A stretch of DNA of 23,132 nt from a virus: positions 1 through 23,132 of IMG/VR virus record IMGVR_UViG_3300048508_000056, one strand, 5' to 3'. The translations under genes were made by a program, and so were the position numbers. Shown piece by piece: positions 1-8,116 of the stretch; positions within the stretch are counted from its first letter, which is position 1, and the number at the start of each line of letters is the position of its first letter. The notes beneath the pieces were generated by a model. It was given only the letters and a program-made list of their open reading frames with translations, was not told the DNA's origin and did no database searches.

Positions 1-2
1 AG

Positions 3-740
3 TCAAGAGCACTGAAGGCAGAATACAGCCTTGAGCTTGCACAAGACCTTAAGGCAATCCATGGTCTGAACGCTGAAGCGGAACTCGCAAACATTCTCTC
101 CACAGAGATTCTTGCTGAGATCAACCGCGAAGTCATCAGAACCATCTATAAGGTTGCTGAGCAAGGCGCTGCTGCTAACACTGCTACCGCTGGTGTATTT
201 GACCTCGATATCGACTCTAACGGACGTTGGTCTGTTGAGAAGTTCAAAGGTCTTCTCTTCCAAATCGAGCGCGATGCTAACGCAATCGCACAAAGAACTC
301 GTAGAGGAAAGGGCAACGTAGTTATGTGCTCCGCTGACGTTGCTTCGGCATTGTCTATGGCTGGCGTACTTGACTACACCCCAGCACTCAACGCTAATCT
401 TAACGTTGATGACACTGGTAACACCTTCGCTGGTGTTCTGCTTGGTAAGTATAGAGTCTACATCGATCCTTATGCCGCTAACGTTGCTGCTCAGCAGTAC
501 TACGTTGTTGGTTACAAGGGTAGCTCACCTTATGACGCAGGTCTCTTCTACTGCCCATACGTACCTCTTCAGATGGTTCGTGCAGTTGGCGAGAATACCT
601 TCCAACCCAAAATCGGATTCAAGACCCGTTATGGTCTTGTTGCAAACCCCTTCGCAGAAGGAACCGAGCAAGGACTGGGACGCCTCAAGGTCAACCAGAA
701 CCGTTACTACAGAAGAGTTCAAATCAAGAACCTTATGTGA
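3..740 (+). CDS. 23: Major capsid protein gp23, C-terminal part (5' end outside window)
   Basis: This frame is open from the window edge to TGA at 738-740 and encodes about 245 residues. They match the C-terminal half of the T4-type major capsid protein, which builds the hexamers of the prohead and is normally cleaved by the gp21 protease. Recognisable stretches are the FDLDIDSNGRWSVEKFKGL region, the VVMCSADVASAL segment and the closing block YGLVANPF...NRYYRRVQIKNLM. The real start lies upstream of the window; the internal ATG at 324 is not a start. The gene is less AT-rich than the genes just after it, as expected for a highly expressed structural gene. An intrinsic terminator follows 25 bases after the stop. 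Confidence 0.96.
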   Translation, partial: SRALKAEYSLELAQDLKAIHGLNAEAELANILSTEILAEINREVIRTIYKVAEQGAAANTATAGVFDLDIDSNGRWSVEKFKGLLFQIERDANAIAQRTRRGKGNVVMCSADVASALSMAGVLDYTPALNANLNVDDTGNTFAGVLLGKYRVYIDPYAANVAAQQYYVVGYKGSSPYDAGLFYCPYVPLQMVRAVGENTFQPKIGFKTRYGLVANPFAEGTEQGLGRLKVNQNRYYRRVQIKNLM

Positions 741-764
741 TCCATCGGATTCACAATCTGTTCG

Positions 765-790
765 AGAGACCCGCAAGGGTCTCTTTTTTT
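765..790 (+). terminator. Intrinsic terminator after the capsid gene
   Basis: A perfect 8-bp stem (AGAGACCC / GGGTCTCT, 765-772 and 777-784) closes a GCAA tetraloop of the GNRA class and runs straight into seven T residues (784-790). It lies 25 bases after the capsid stop codon, so it should end the abundant late capsid transcript. Confidence 0.93.
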
Positions 791-791
791 G

Positions 792-799
792 TCTAAATA
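792..799 (+). promoter_or_regulatory. Late promoter-like box (TCTAAATA)
   Basis: The octamer TCTAAATA differs at one base from the T4 late promoter box TATAAATA. It lies directly after the capsid terminator and 20 bases before the ATG at 820, which is where a new late unit would need a start. Transcription would begin near 805. The phage encodes the matching sigma factor gp55 at 4621. AT-rich DNA gives such boxes by chance, so the call rests on position. Confidence 0.55.
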
Positions 800-819
800 T
801 AGATAACTAATTATATACT

Positions 820-1599
820 ATGAAACCTCATATAATTACCTTAGGGTGTAGTTGGGCCTTTGGAGAAGGTTCTGGATATACTGAAGGCATGACTGCAGAA
901 AAATACGAATCAATACAACATGATCCAGAGATTTGTTACAAGAACGGTTGGAGAAAAAATCTAGTAGATCATTTTGGATTTACTCATACTAATTTGGCAG
1001 AGTATGGTAGTGGTAATGATAGACAATTTAGATTAGCAAAAAGATTTTTTTTATCTAAAACATTTCAAAAAATAGTTCAGAGTAATCAACAAGTAATTGT
1101 TCTTTGGGGAACTACATCATTAAATAGGTATGATGTTTGGTTAAATGCAGAACAACATTATGCAAAAGTACTTCTTAATAATGTTGAGGAGGATTTGATC
1201 AGATTTGGAAATGAACAAGATATTTTTGCGTATGCAATTAAAAAATATTCATATAATGAAACTGCAAGATTGCATGAACTTGAAACTAATATTATGCATT
1301 GGAACCAATTCTTCCAACTCTTGGGAATTAAAAACTATTGGTATGATACATTATCATCATATGATTACAGAATTCGCCCCAAAAACTTTTTTGATCTCGA
1401 TGTTAGAAATAGATCATTAGTTTCAGTTATTGCAAGAGAACATAAAAAAATAACTAAAACTAAATTATTAATGCCGATGGACGATTTTATCTATTGTCAA
1501 GAAAATGGTGTAGTCAATGAATATAGCCTTCATCCTAAAAAACCATATTATAAAGCGATCAGTAATTATCTGATTAAAAAGTTAGAAGGAGTTCTTTAA
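820..1599 (+). CDS. SGNH/GDSL-hydrolase-like protein
   Basis: This is a 259-residue protein with no T4 counterpart that I recognise. Its N-terminus, ITLGCSWAFGEG, has the shape of SGNH block I, with Ser11 where the catalytic serine of GDS(L) enzymes sits. NLAEYGSGND (58-67) resembles block II, VIVLWGTT (92-99) sits where block III is expected, and SLHP near residue 238 could supply the catalytic histidine of block V. Such enzymes are esterases, lipases or carbohydrate deacetylases; the substrate here cannot be read from sequence. There is no signal peptide or membrane segment. The gene is very AT-rich compared with the capsid gene before it and stands behind a terminator and a late-promoter-like box, so it may be an insertion between structural genes. 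There is no clear ribosome site. The fold is inferred from motifs only. Confidence 0.6.
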   Translation: MKPHIITLGCSWAFGEGSGYTEGMTAEKYESIQHDPEICYKNGWRKNLVDHFGFTHTNLAEYGSGNDRQFRLAKRFFLSKTFQKIVQSNQQVIVLWGTTSLNRYDVWLNAEQHYAKVLLNNVEEDLIRFGNEQDIFAYAIKKYSYNETARLHELETNIMHWNQFFQLLGIKNYWYDTLSSYDYRIRPKNFFDLDVRNRSLVSVIAREHKKITKTKLLMPMDDFIYCQENGVVNEYSLHPKKPYYKAISNYLIKKLEGVL

Positions 1600-1603
1600 A
1601 AAA

Positions 1604-2176
1604 ATGGCACTTAGCAGAATAGGAAACGCTTATACAAATCAAATTCAGAATAGAAATTTTTTATCTTCTATTGGATTTAGATTTACTTTAAATAGAGCAA
1701 GAAAAGTTTCATTCTTTGCAAATTCTGCAAATATCCCAGGAATGAATCTTGGTGTTACTGAACAACCATCTTATTTAAAAAATATTGATATTCCTGGAGA
1801 TAAAATTGCATTTAATGATTTTACTTTAAGATTCTTGGTGGATGAGAATCTAGAAAATTATATGCAAATTCAAAACTGGATGAGAGGTCTTGGATTCCCA
1901 GAATCCCAAAAAGAAATTTTTGATCTTCAATCTGATGGCAATAATACTATTGGATATGACAGCGAATCCATGAACATTTATTCTGATGGTACACTGCAAG
2001 TCGTTAATAGTAACCAAAGAGTTCAGTTTGAAGTCCTCTTCCAGGATATGTTCCCATATAATTTATCAGATTTAGAATTTGATGCCACTTCGCAGGATAC
2101 CGAATACTTTACTGCGGAAGTATCTTTCAAGTATACTATCTATAATATACTATCACCAAAAGGCGATCCTTTATGA
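1604..2176 (+). CDS. 3: gp3-like tail completion / tail-tube-fold protein
   Basis: This 190-residue protein lies between the capsid gene region and uvsY, where T4-like cyanophages usually carry gene 3 (tail completion and sheath stabiliser). The sequence has the look of the tail-tube family: an early FRFTLNRARKVSFFANSANIPG strand pair, then ITEQP-like and FTLRFLVDENLENY segments, and a YFTAEVSFKYTIYN strand near the C-terminus, comparable to the layout of gp19 tube proteins. gp3 caps the tail tube end before head joining. An AAGGAG-like ribosome site lies near 1587-1592, rather far from the ATG. The stop overlaps the uvsY start as ATGA. The name is partly positional; a gp19- or gp54-like role is the alternative. 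Confidence 0.66.
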   Translation: MALSRIGNAYTNQIQNRNFLSSIGFRFTLNRARKVSFFANSANIPGMNLGVTEQPSYLKNIDIPGDKIAFNDFTLRFLVDENLENYMQIQNWMRGLGFPESQKEIFDLQSDGNNTIGYDSESMNIYSDGTLQVVNSNQRVQFEVLFQDMFPYNLSDLEFDATSQDTEYFTAEVSFKYTIYNILSPKGDPL

Positions 2177-2610
2177 TATTTGATCTTGAAGAAATCCAGA
2201 AGATGTGGGTAAAAGATTCTCATATCGATATGGATAACCTACATGATGAGTCAATTAAAGTCCCAGCATTACACGCTAAATACTTTGAGATGTACAATAC
2301 CGTTGTTCTTCTCAAGAAAAAAGCGGAGCAATCCCGCAAAAATGTCAGACACGAACGATACGAATACTTCTCAGGTAAAGCGGATCCCGATGTATACCTA
2401 GAGAATCCATTTCCCAAAAAAATTAGAGATAAAGATACTCTTCAAAAATATCTCGACGCTGACGATAAATTATCACAGATAAGTTTAAAAGTCGAATACT
2501 ATGAGACTATATTGAACTATCTGGAAAGTATTCTAAAAATGATACAGAATAGAACGTATCAGATTAAGAATGCTATTGACTTCTTAAAATTCCAGGCAGG
2601 ATATGGATAA
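2173..2610 (+). CDS. uvsY: UvsY recombination mediator
   Basis: This 145-residue protein closely follows T4 UvsY in length and pattern. It has an N-terminal LEEIQKMWVKDSHID segment, a central helix rich in Lys and Arg ending in RYEYFSGKADPD (T4 has a comparable DYYSGRGDGD), and a C-terminal helix YYETILNYLESILKMIQNR followed by a final AGYG. UvsY loads the UvsX recombinase onto single-stranded DNA covered by gp32. The ATG at 2173 overlaps the preceding stop (ATGA), and the end overlaps uvsW by 8 bases, so uvsY and uvsW are probably translated together. Confidence 0.93.
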   Translation: MIFDLEEIQKMWVKDSHIDMDNLHDESIKVPALHAKYFEMYNTVVLLKKKAEQSRKNVRHERYEYFSGKADPDVYLENPFPKKIRDKDTLQKYLDADDKLSQISLKVEYYETILNYLESILKMIQNRTYQIKNAIDFLKFQAGYG

Positions 2611-4075
2611 ACAGTATGATGTCGTTATTCAAAAGTCAAATGAAGTATTTTTAAAAATTGAGTGTGAACCACATATTCAATATGAATTAAGAGATACTTT
2701 TACATTTGAAGTTCCTAATGCAAAATTTATGCCTCAATACAGAGGCAAAAATTGGAATGGAGAAATACATTTATTTGATTTAAGATCCAAACAAATTTAT
2801 GTTGGTTTATTAGATAAAGTTATATCTTTTTGTGAATCTTATGGATATAGTTATACATTTAAAGATAACAAATACTATGGTATGCCTTTTGAGGTAAATG
2901 AGGGTATATCAAAAGCTGGTGTAAAAGATTATATAAATTCAATTACATCCTTTAGTCCCAGAGATTATCAAATTGAGGGTGTATATGATGCTTTAAGACA
3001 TAATAGAAAATTATTGATATCACCGACTGCCTCAGGAAAATCATTGATGATTTATTCAGTAGTTCGGTATTACTCTGATAAACAACAAAAAATTCTCTTA
3101 ATTGTTCCAACGACATCTCTCGTAGAGCAGATGTATAAAGATTTCCAAGATTATGGTTGGGATGCTGAGTCATACTGCCACAAGATTTACGCTGGTAGGG
3201 AAAAAATTACTGATGCTCCTGTTGTAATCACTACATGGCAATCAGTATATAAGTTAGATAGATCTTTCTTTGAAGATTTTGATGTGGTCATTGGCGATGA
3301 AGCACATCAATTTAAAAGCAAATCTCTTATATCTATAATGTCAAAACTACATCATGCAAAATATAGATTTGGATTTACTGGTACTCTTGATGGAACTCAA
3401 ACTCATAAGTGGGTATTGGAAGGTTTGTTTGGACCATCGTACAAAATTGTAAAAACTGCAGAGTTGATGGAGAAAGGTCATTTATCAAAGTTAGATATTA
3501 CTTGTTTAGTTTTAAAACATAATCCTCAAGTATTTGCTGCGTATGAAGATGAAGTTCAATATATCATAACACATAGTCAAAGAAATAACTTTATAAAAAA
3601 TTTATCCTTAGACCTTAAAGGAAATACTTTAATTTTATTTTCAAGAGTTGATACTCATGGAAAACCTTTGTTTGAATTGATTAGAGATTCGGCAAAAGAA
3701 GGTAGAAAAGTATTTTTTGTTCATGGTGGAATAAACACTGAAGAACGAGAAGAAGTACGTTCCATTGTTGATTCTGAGATAGATGCAATTATTGTTGCTT
3801 CTTATGGTGTATTTTCTACAGGAATAAATATTAGGAACCTACACAATGTTGTATTTGCTTCCCCTAGTAAATCGAGAATTAGGAACTTGCAGTCTATAGG
3901 CAGAGTCTTAAGAAAGGGGAAAAATAAATCTAAAGCAATGTTATATGACATCTCTGATGACTGCACTCATAAACAAAGAAGAAACTATACTTTAAACCAT
4001 TTTATAGAAAGAATTAAAATTTATAACGAAGAGAATTTTAACTATGACATTATCAATGTAAATTTAAAGAATTAA
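2603..4075 (+). CDS. uvsW: UvsW DNA/RNA helicase
   Basis: This 490-residue superfamily 2 helicase unwinds R-loops and branched DNA and helps shift replication from origin-dependent to recombination-dependent mode. An N-terminal UvsW-type domain (about 1-110) precedes the motor. Visible motifs are a Q-like RDYQIEGV (120-127), Walker A PTASGKS (141-147), Walker B as D232-E-A-H235, motif III in GFTGT, and motif VI in QSIGRVLRKGK near the end. The protein is close in size to the main T4 UvsW polypeptide. A GGCAGGA ribosome site lies just before the ATG, within the end of uvsY. A short AT-rich gap separates it from the next gene. Confidence 0.95.
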   Translation: MDKQYDVVIQKSNEVFLKIECEPHIQYELRDTFTFEVPNAKFMPQYRGKNWNGEIHLFDLRSKQIYVGLLDKVISFCESYGYSYTFKDNKYYGMPFEVNEGISKAGVKDYINSITSFSPRDYQIEGVYDALRHNRKLLISPTASGKSLMIYSVVRYYSDKQQKILLIVPTTSLVEQMYKDFQDYGWDAESYCHKIYAGREKITDAPVVITTWQSVYKLDRSFFEDFDVVIGDEAHQFKSKSLISIMSKLHHAKYRFGFTGTLDGTQTHKWVLEGLFGPSYKIVKTAELMEKGHLSKLDITCLVLKHNPQVFAAYEDEVQYIITHSQRNNFIKNLSLDLKGNTLILFSRVDTHGKPLFELIRDSAKEGRKVFFVHGGINTEEREEVRSIVDSEIDAIIVASYGVFSTGINIRNLHNVVFASPSKSRIRNLQSIGRVLRKGKNKSKAMLYDISDDCTHKQRRNYTLNHFIERIKIYNEENFNYDIINVNLKN

Positions 4076-4081
4076 AAAAAC

Positions 4082-4489
4082 ATGTTAGAAGAAGATTTTT
4101 ATGCAACTATAAAATTAAAAACAGGTGAAGAGATATTCACTAAAGTATCACCTTGCACTGAAGAAGATAAAACATTTTTATTAATATCCAATCCAATTAC
4201 TTTTTCTGAAATTAAGACCAGAGGTTCTCTTGGTTACAAATTAGAACCTTGGTTAAAGACCACCCGTGATGATATGTTCATTATAGATATGAATGATGTT
4301 ATCACTATGAGCGAATCTAAAGACATTGAAATGATTATGATGTATCAATCTTGGTTAAGAGAATCCAAAGACTTCACAGATTCTGAAGATCCTACTGGAT
4401 ATAGAAAGAAGATTGATAGACACATGGGTAGAATTGGTAACGTACAAGATACCAAAGAAATCTTAGAGAGACTCTTTAAAGAAAGCTAA
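4082..4489 (+). CDS. Small Sm-like domain protein, copy A
   Basis: This is a 135-residue protein of unknown function. Its first 90 residues share a pattern with three other proteins in this window (15662, 19897, 20249): an opening strand with TGEEIF, a central NPI turn, a Pro-Trp pair (LEPWLK), a strand DVITMSES and a Tyr-bearing helix (MMYQSWL). The LxTGEx opening resembles the Sm1 motif of Sm/LSm/Hfq barrels; this is inference from pattern. Copy A differs in having a charged C-terminal extension of about 40 residues (DPTGYRKKIDRHMGRI and onward) that the others lack. It is the last gene before a 110-base non-coding gap and the gp55 promoter. Confidence 0.6.
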   Translation: MLEEDFYATIKLKTGEEIFTKVSPCTEEDKTFLLISNPITFSEIKTRGSLGYKLEPWLKTTRDDMFIIDMNDVITMSESKDIEMIMMYQSWLRESKDFTDSEDPTGYRKKIDRHMGRIGNVQDTKEILERLFKES

Positions 4490-4548
4490 GCTACCCTGAT
4501 GAACCTCCACAAAGGTTATTGTACAGAATTCCAGTACTCTTGTCAAGC

Positions 4549-4577
4549 TTTATAAATTGATAATGTCGTGTTATACT
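4549..4577 (+). promoter_or_regulatory. Sigma-70-type extended -10 promoter before gene 55
   Basis: TATACT at 4572-4577 is preceded by TG at 4569-4570 (extended -10). TTTATA at 4549-4554 lies at the ideal 17-base distance and matches four of six bases of the -35 consensus. It stands in the 113-base gap 4490-4602, the only clear break in this part of the operon. Transcription would start near 4584. The host sigma factor would be used before gp55 accumulates. A late box is less likely here, although TATAAAT occurs at 4551. Confidence 0.5.
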
Positions 4578-4620
4578 ATTAAGATAATTAAATCATTACC
4601 TTATGCCACCCTTAGGACCC

Positions 4621-5100
4621 ATGACTAAAAGAAAGAGATCTATTCATTATGTCAATAATAAAGAGTTTTTAGCTGCTCTGATCAAATATAGAGAAGATGT
4701 AGAGTTAGCCGCAATAAAAGATAAACCAAAACCTCAGATTACAAATTATCTTGGAGAATGTTTTTTAAAGATTGCAACGCACTTGTCTTTTAAACCAAAC
4801 TTTGTAAACTACATCTTTAAAGATGATATGATTTCTGATGGTATTGAAAACTGTGTTCAATATATCCATAACTTTGACCCTAAGAAGTCTCAAAACCCGT
4901 TTGCTTATTTTACTCAAATTATTCACTACGCGTTTCTACGTCGTATTCAGAAGGAAAAGAAGCAACTTGAGATTAAAAATAAAATCTTGGAGAAGACTGG
5001 TTTTGATGAAGTTTTCTTTGACGATAACTTGATTGACGGTGCAAACTATTCTGACTATAATTCTATTAAAGATAGTATTCATTCTAAATCTAGGTATTGA
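4621..5100 (+). CDS. 55: gp55 late-transcription sigma factor
   Basis: This is the phage sigma factor that redirects host RNA polymerase to TATAAATA-type late promoters, helped by the gp45 clamp. Strong identity to T4 gp55 is visible in YVNNKEFLAALI near the N-terminus, DDMISDGIENCVQYIHNFDP in the centre, and NPFAYFTQIIHYAFLRRIQKEKK, the region-2-like core. I chose the ATG at 4621 because TTAGGA lies just upstream; the in-frame ATG at 4603 has no ribosome site and would add six residues. The product is 159 residues, somewhat shorter than in T4. Its stop overlaps the next ATG by one base (TGATG). Confidence 0.94.
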   Translation: MTKRKRSIHYVNNKEFLAALIKYREDVELAAIKDKPKPQITNYLGECFLKIATHLSFKPNFVNYIFKDDMISDGIENCVQYIHNFDPKKSQNPFAYFTQIIHYAFLRRIQKEKKQLEIKNKILEKTGFDEVFFDDNLIDGANYSDYNSIKDSIHSKSRY

Positions 5101-6143
5101 TGAAAGTTGCAATAATTACTGATCAACATTTTGGTGCCCGTAAAAACTCTAAATTATTCCACGACTTCTTTTTAAAATTTTACAATGATGTATTTTTTCC
5201 TACCTTAGAAGAAAGGGGGATTAAAGTTGTTGTGGATATGGGTGATACTTTTGATAGTAGAAAGGGTATTGATTTTTCTGCTTTGGCGTGGGCAAAAAAT
5301 AACTACTACGATCGTCTTGCTCAAATGGGTGTTACGGTTCACACTATTGTCGGTAATCATACTGCATACTATAAGAACACTAATGATTTGAATGCTGTCG
5401 ATTTGTTGCTTCGTGAGTATCAAAATGTTATAATTTATTCAGAACCAACTGAAGTAAAGTTGGGTAATCTTCCTGTATTATTTGTACCTTGGATCAATGA
5501 AGAGAACTCTCAGAATACTTTCCAATCTGTTAAAGATTTCCCTGGCGTACACGCGATGGGGCACCTTGAACTCAATGGATATCCAGCTCATCGTGGACAC
5601 CTCATGGCGCAGGGTCTTGATGGCAAATTATTTAAGAACTTCAAGCAAGTCTTCTCGGGTCACTATCACACTAGATCGTCCGATGGACAAGTCTTCTACT
5701 TAGGTAATCCATATGAGATTTACTCTAATGATATGGGAGATGATAGGGGATTTCATATCTACGATACAGATACTCAAGAACTTGAGGTAGTAAATAACCC
5801 ATACACAATGTATGATGTCATTTACTATGAAGATACACCACATCAAACATTTAACTACTCAAAATTTAGTAACAAAATTGTTAAATTAATTGTTCGTAAA
5901 AAAACGGATATTAAAAAATATGAGAAGTTTGTAGATAAATTGATTAAGTCTGACATCTCAGAACTTAATATTATTGAATTGGATGTTGGTGAAGTTGTAG
6001 ATCTTGATAAGTATGATCCAGAGTCTGAAGATACAATATCTATTCTTAACAGATATGTTAAAGATTCTGATCAAGAGATAGATAAATCTGAAATACAGAA
6101 TTTAATTTACGAAATTTATCAAGAAGCATGTGAGATAGTCTAG
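5100..6143 (+). CDS. 47: gp47 recombination nuclease subunit (Mre11/SbcD family)
   Basis: This 347-residue metallophosphoesterase is the nuclease half of the gp46/gp47 complex that resects DNA ends for recombination-dependent replication and takes part in host DNA breakdown. Metal-binding motifs are in order: D8-x-H10 in ITDQHFG, G48-D49 with F51-D52 in MGDTFD, G85-N86-H87, a GHLEL histidine near 156 and G187-H-Y-H190. The C-terminal third is the partner-binding and capping region. The ATG at 5100 overlaps the gp55 stop; a TTG three bases earlier is less likely. The gene is followed after one base by a DUF3110 gene, and the partner subunit follows that. Confidence 0.95.
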   Translation: MKVAIITDQHFGARKNSKLFHDFFLKFYNDVFFPTLEERGIKVVVDMGDTFDSRKGIDFSALAWAKNNYYDRLAQMGVTVHTIVGNHTAYYKNTNDLNAVDLLLREYQNVIIYSEPTEVKLGNLPVLFVPWINEENSQNTFQSVKDFPGVHAMGHLELNGYPAHRGHLMAQGLDGKLFKNFKQVFSGHYHTRSSDGQVFYLGNPYEIYSNDMGDDRGFHIYDTDTQELEVVNNPYTMYDVIYYEDTPHQTFNYSKFSNKIVKLIVRKKTDIKKYEKFVDKLIKSDISELNIIELDVGEVVDLDKYDPESEDTISILNRYVKDSDQEIDKSEIQNLIYEIYQEACEIV

Positions 6144-6144
6144 T

Positions 6145-6417
6145 ATGTTTATCCTTACTGTAGCTGGAAAAGAACAAGACGGTGCATATTCTGTATCTGA
6201 TAAAAATGGTAATCAAATTCTTTATATTTTTGAAGAAGAAGATGATGCTGATCGTTTTGTTATGATGCTAGAAGAAAGGGAAAAATATCCAGACCTAGAT
6301 GTGATTGAAGTTGATAATCAGTTAATTGTAAAAACATGTGAAATGCATGAGTATGATTATACAATTATTACAAAAAATGATCTCGTAATTCCCCCTGAGC
6401 ACAATGATCCTATTTGA
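6145..6417 (+). CDS. DUF3110-like small protein
   Basis: This 90-residue acidic protein has the pattern of the DUF3110 family, which occurs in cyanobacteria and their phages. It opens with a strand (MFILTVAGKE), continues with GAYSVSDKNGNQILYIFEEEDDA and an amphipathic helix (ADRFVMMLEE), and ends with a VIEVDNQLI strand. The function of the family is unknown to me. It sits between the two subunits of the gp46/gp47 complex and overlaps gene 46 by 14 bases, so the three are likely translated together. The cyanobacterial affinity supports a cyanobacterial host. Confidence 0.75.
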   Translation: MFILTVAGKEQDGAYSVSDKNGNQILYIFEEEDDADRFVMMLEEREKYPDLDVIEVDNQLIVKTCEMHEYDYTIITKNDLVIPPEHNDPI

Positions 6418-8116
6418 AAAACTTCGCTATAAAAACTTTTTAAGTACAGGAAATCACTTTACTGAAATAAATTTTACGACGGCTAATACTACTCTGATTG
6501 TTGGTAATAATGGTGCTGGCAAGAGTACAATGCTTGATGCATTGACATTCTCTTTATTTGGTAAGTCTTATAGAGGAGTAAATAAACCCCAACTAATTAA
6601 CTCTGTTAATGAGAAAGATTGTTTAGTTGAGATTGAATTTAAGATTGGTAATGTTGAGTGGAAAGTTGTACGAGGGATTAAACCATCTATTTTTCAAATC
6701 TATAAGGATGGTGAAGTTTTAAATTCTGATGCTGCTTCTAAAGATCAGCAAAATTGGTTTGAGAGTGTAGTTCTTAAAATGAATTATAAATCTTTTACTC
6801 AAATTGTTATTCTCGGTAGTAGTAATTTTGTTCCCTTCATGCAACTGCCTGCAGCATCTAGAAGAGAAGTTATTGAAGATTTGTTAGATATCAAAATCTT
6901 TTCGTCTATGAATCAGGTTCTTAGGAATAGAGTTAAAGATATTAAGGATGAAGTAAGGACATTAGAACTCAAGAAAGAATCACTTGAGGATAAGGTTCAT
7001 ATGCAAAGGGATTTTATTGAGGAGATTGAGAGACTTGCTGATACTGATATGAACAGTAAGAGAGATCAGATTAAATCTCTTACTGAAACACAAGATTCTT
7101 TGTTAAAAGATTCTCTTGATAATGAGAATCAATTGATTGATATACAAAAAGACTTGGAAAAATTTTCGGGAGCATCATCAAAATTAAGAAAACTTGGAAA
7201 TCTTAAGGGTAAGATATCTCAGAAGGTAAGCACAATTACTGATGAGCATAAGTTTTTTAGTGAGAATACGGTATGCCCTACATGTGATCAGAGTATTGAA
7301 GAGAACTTCAGAATAAATAGAATCAATGACGCTCAAGATAAAGCAAAGGAGTTGCGTTCTGGTTATATACAACTAGAAGATGCAATTAAAGAAGAGGAAG
7401 AGCGAGAGCGTCAATTTTCCACAGTTTCTAAAGAGGTTACTCGACTAACACATGAGATTTCTCAAATCAATACTCAAATCTCTGGATATCAGCGACAAGT
7501 CCGAGATCTTGAACACGAAATTCAAACTGTTGCCGATAGACTTGCAAAAAGAAATTCTGAACATGAGAAATTAGCAGAACTGCAGGATAAATTGTCTACT
7601 GCTGTAATAGAATCCGATAGTAAAAAAGGTCAGTTGATTAACTGTGGATTTATTTCTGATCTTCTTAAAGATGGCGGTGTTAAGACGCAGGTTATTAAAA
7701 AATATTTGCCTTTAATCAATCAAGAGGCAAATCGTTATCTTCAGATGATGGAGTTCTATATAAACTTCCGTTTGGATGAAGAGTTTAATGAAGTAATCGA
7801 ATCTCCTATTCAAGAAGATTTTTCATACGCATCTTTTAGTGAAGGTGAAAAAATGCGTATTGATCTTTCTTTGTTGTTCACTTGGAGAGAAGTTGCTAAA
7901 ATTAAAAACTCTTTAAATTGCAATCTTCTTATATTTGATGAGACATTTGATTCGTCTTTGGATGGATTTGGTACTGATGAGTTTATGAGAATTATTAGGT
8001 TTGTTATTAAGGATGCTAATGTGTTTGTGATATCTCATAAGGAAGGAATGCGTGATAAGTTCTTGAACGTGCTAAAATTTGAAAAGGTAAAGGGTTTTAG
8101 TAGGTTAGCAGTATGA
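6404..8116 (+). CDS. 46: gp46 recombination ATPase subunit (Rad50/SbcC family)
   Basis: This 570-residue SMC-like ATPase pairs with gp47 and gates its nuclease activity. Walker A is G34-NNGAGK-S41. A long coiled coil rich in Glu, Lys and Leu runs from about 170 to 440. It is broken in the middle by the zinc hook C291-P-T-C294, which joins two complexes across DNA. The ABC signature SEGEKM begins at Ser479, and Walker B LLIFDE lies near 507-512 with the D-loop SSLDGFG after it. Length is close to the T4 protein. The start lies inside the DUF3110 gene and the stop overlaps the next ATG (ATGA). Confidence 0.96.
   Translation: MILFEKLRYKNFLSTGNHFTEINFTTANTTLIVGNNGAGKSTMLDALTFSLFGKSYRGVNKPQLINSVNEKDCLVEIEFKIGNVEWKVVRGIKPSIFQIYKDGEVLNSDAASKDQQNWFESVVLKMNYKSFTQIVILGSSNFVPFMQLPAASRREVIEDLLDIKIFSSMNQVLRNRVKDIKDEVRTLELKKESLEDKVHMQRDFIEEIERLADTDMNSKRDQIKSLTETQDSLLKDSLDNENQLIDIQKDLEKFSGASSKLRKLGNLKGKISQKVSTITDEHKFFSENTVCPTCDQSIEENFRINRINDAQDKAKELRSGYIQLEDAIKEEEERERQFSTVSKEVTRLTHEISQINTQISGYQRQVRDLEHEIQTVADRLAKRNSEHEKLAELQDKLSTAVIESDSKKGQLINCGFISDLLKDGGVKTQVIKKYLPLINQEANRYLQMMEFYINFRLDEEFNEVIESPIQEDFSYASFSEGEKMRIDLSLLFTWREVAKIKNSLNCNLLIFDETFDSSLDGFGTDEFMRIIRFVIKDANVFVISHKEGMRDKFLNVLKFEKVKGFSRLAV

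Noticed and set aside
4502-4517. Inverted repeat AACCT/AGGTT after Sm-like copy A
   Set aside because: The stem has only five pairs and no T-run follows, so it is too weak to call a terminator.
4547-4557. GCTTTATAAAT as a T4 MotA box or late promoter before gene 55
   Set aside because: The distance to the -10 element is wrong for a MotA box, the late box is incomplete, and a late promoter for the late sigma factor itself is less likely than the host-type promoter at 4549-4577.
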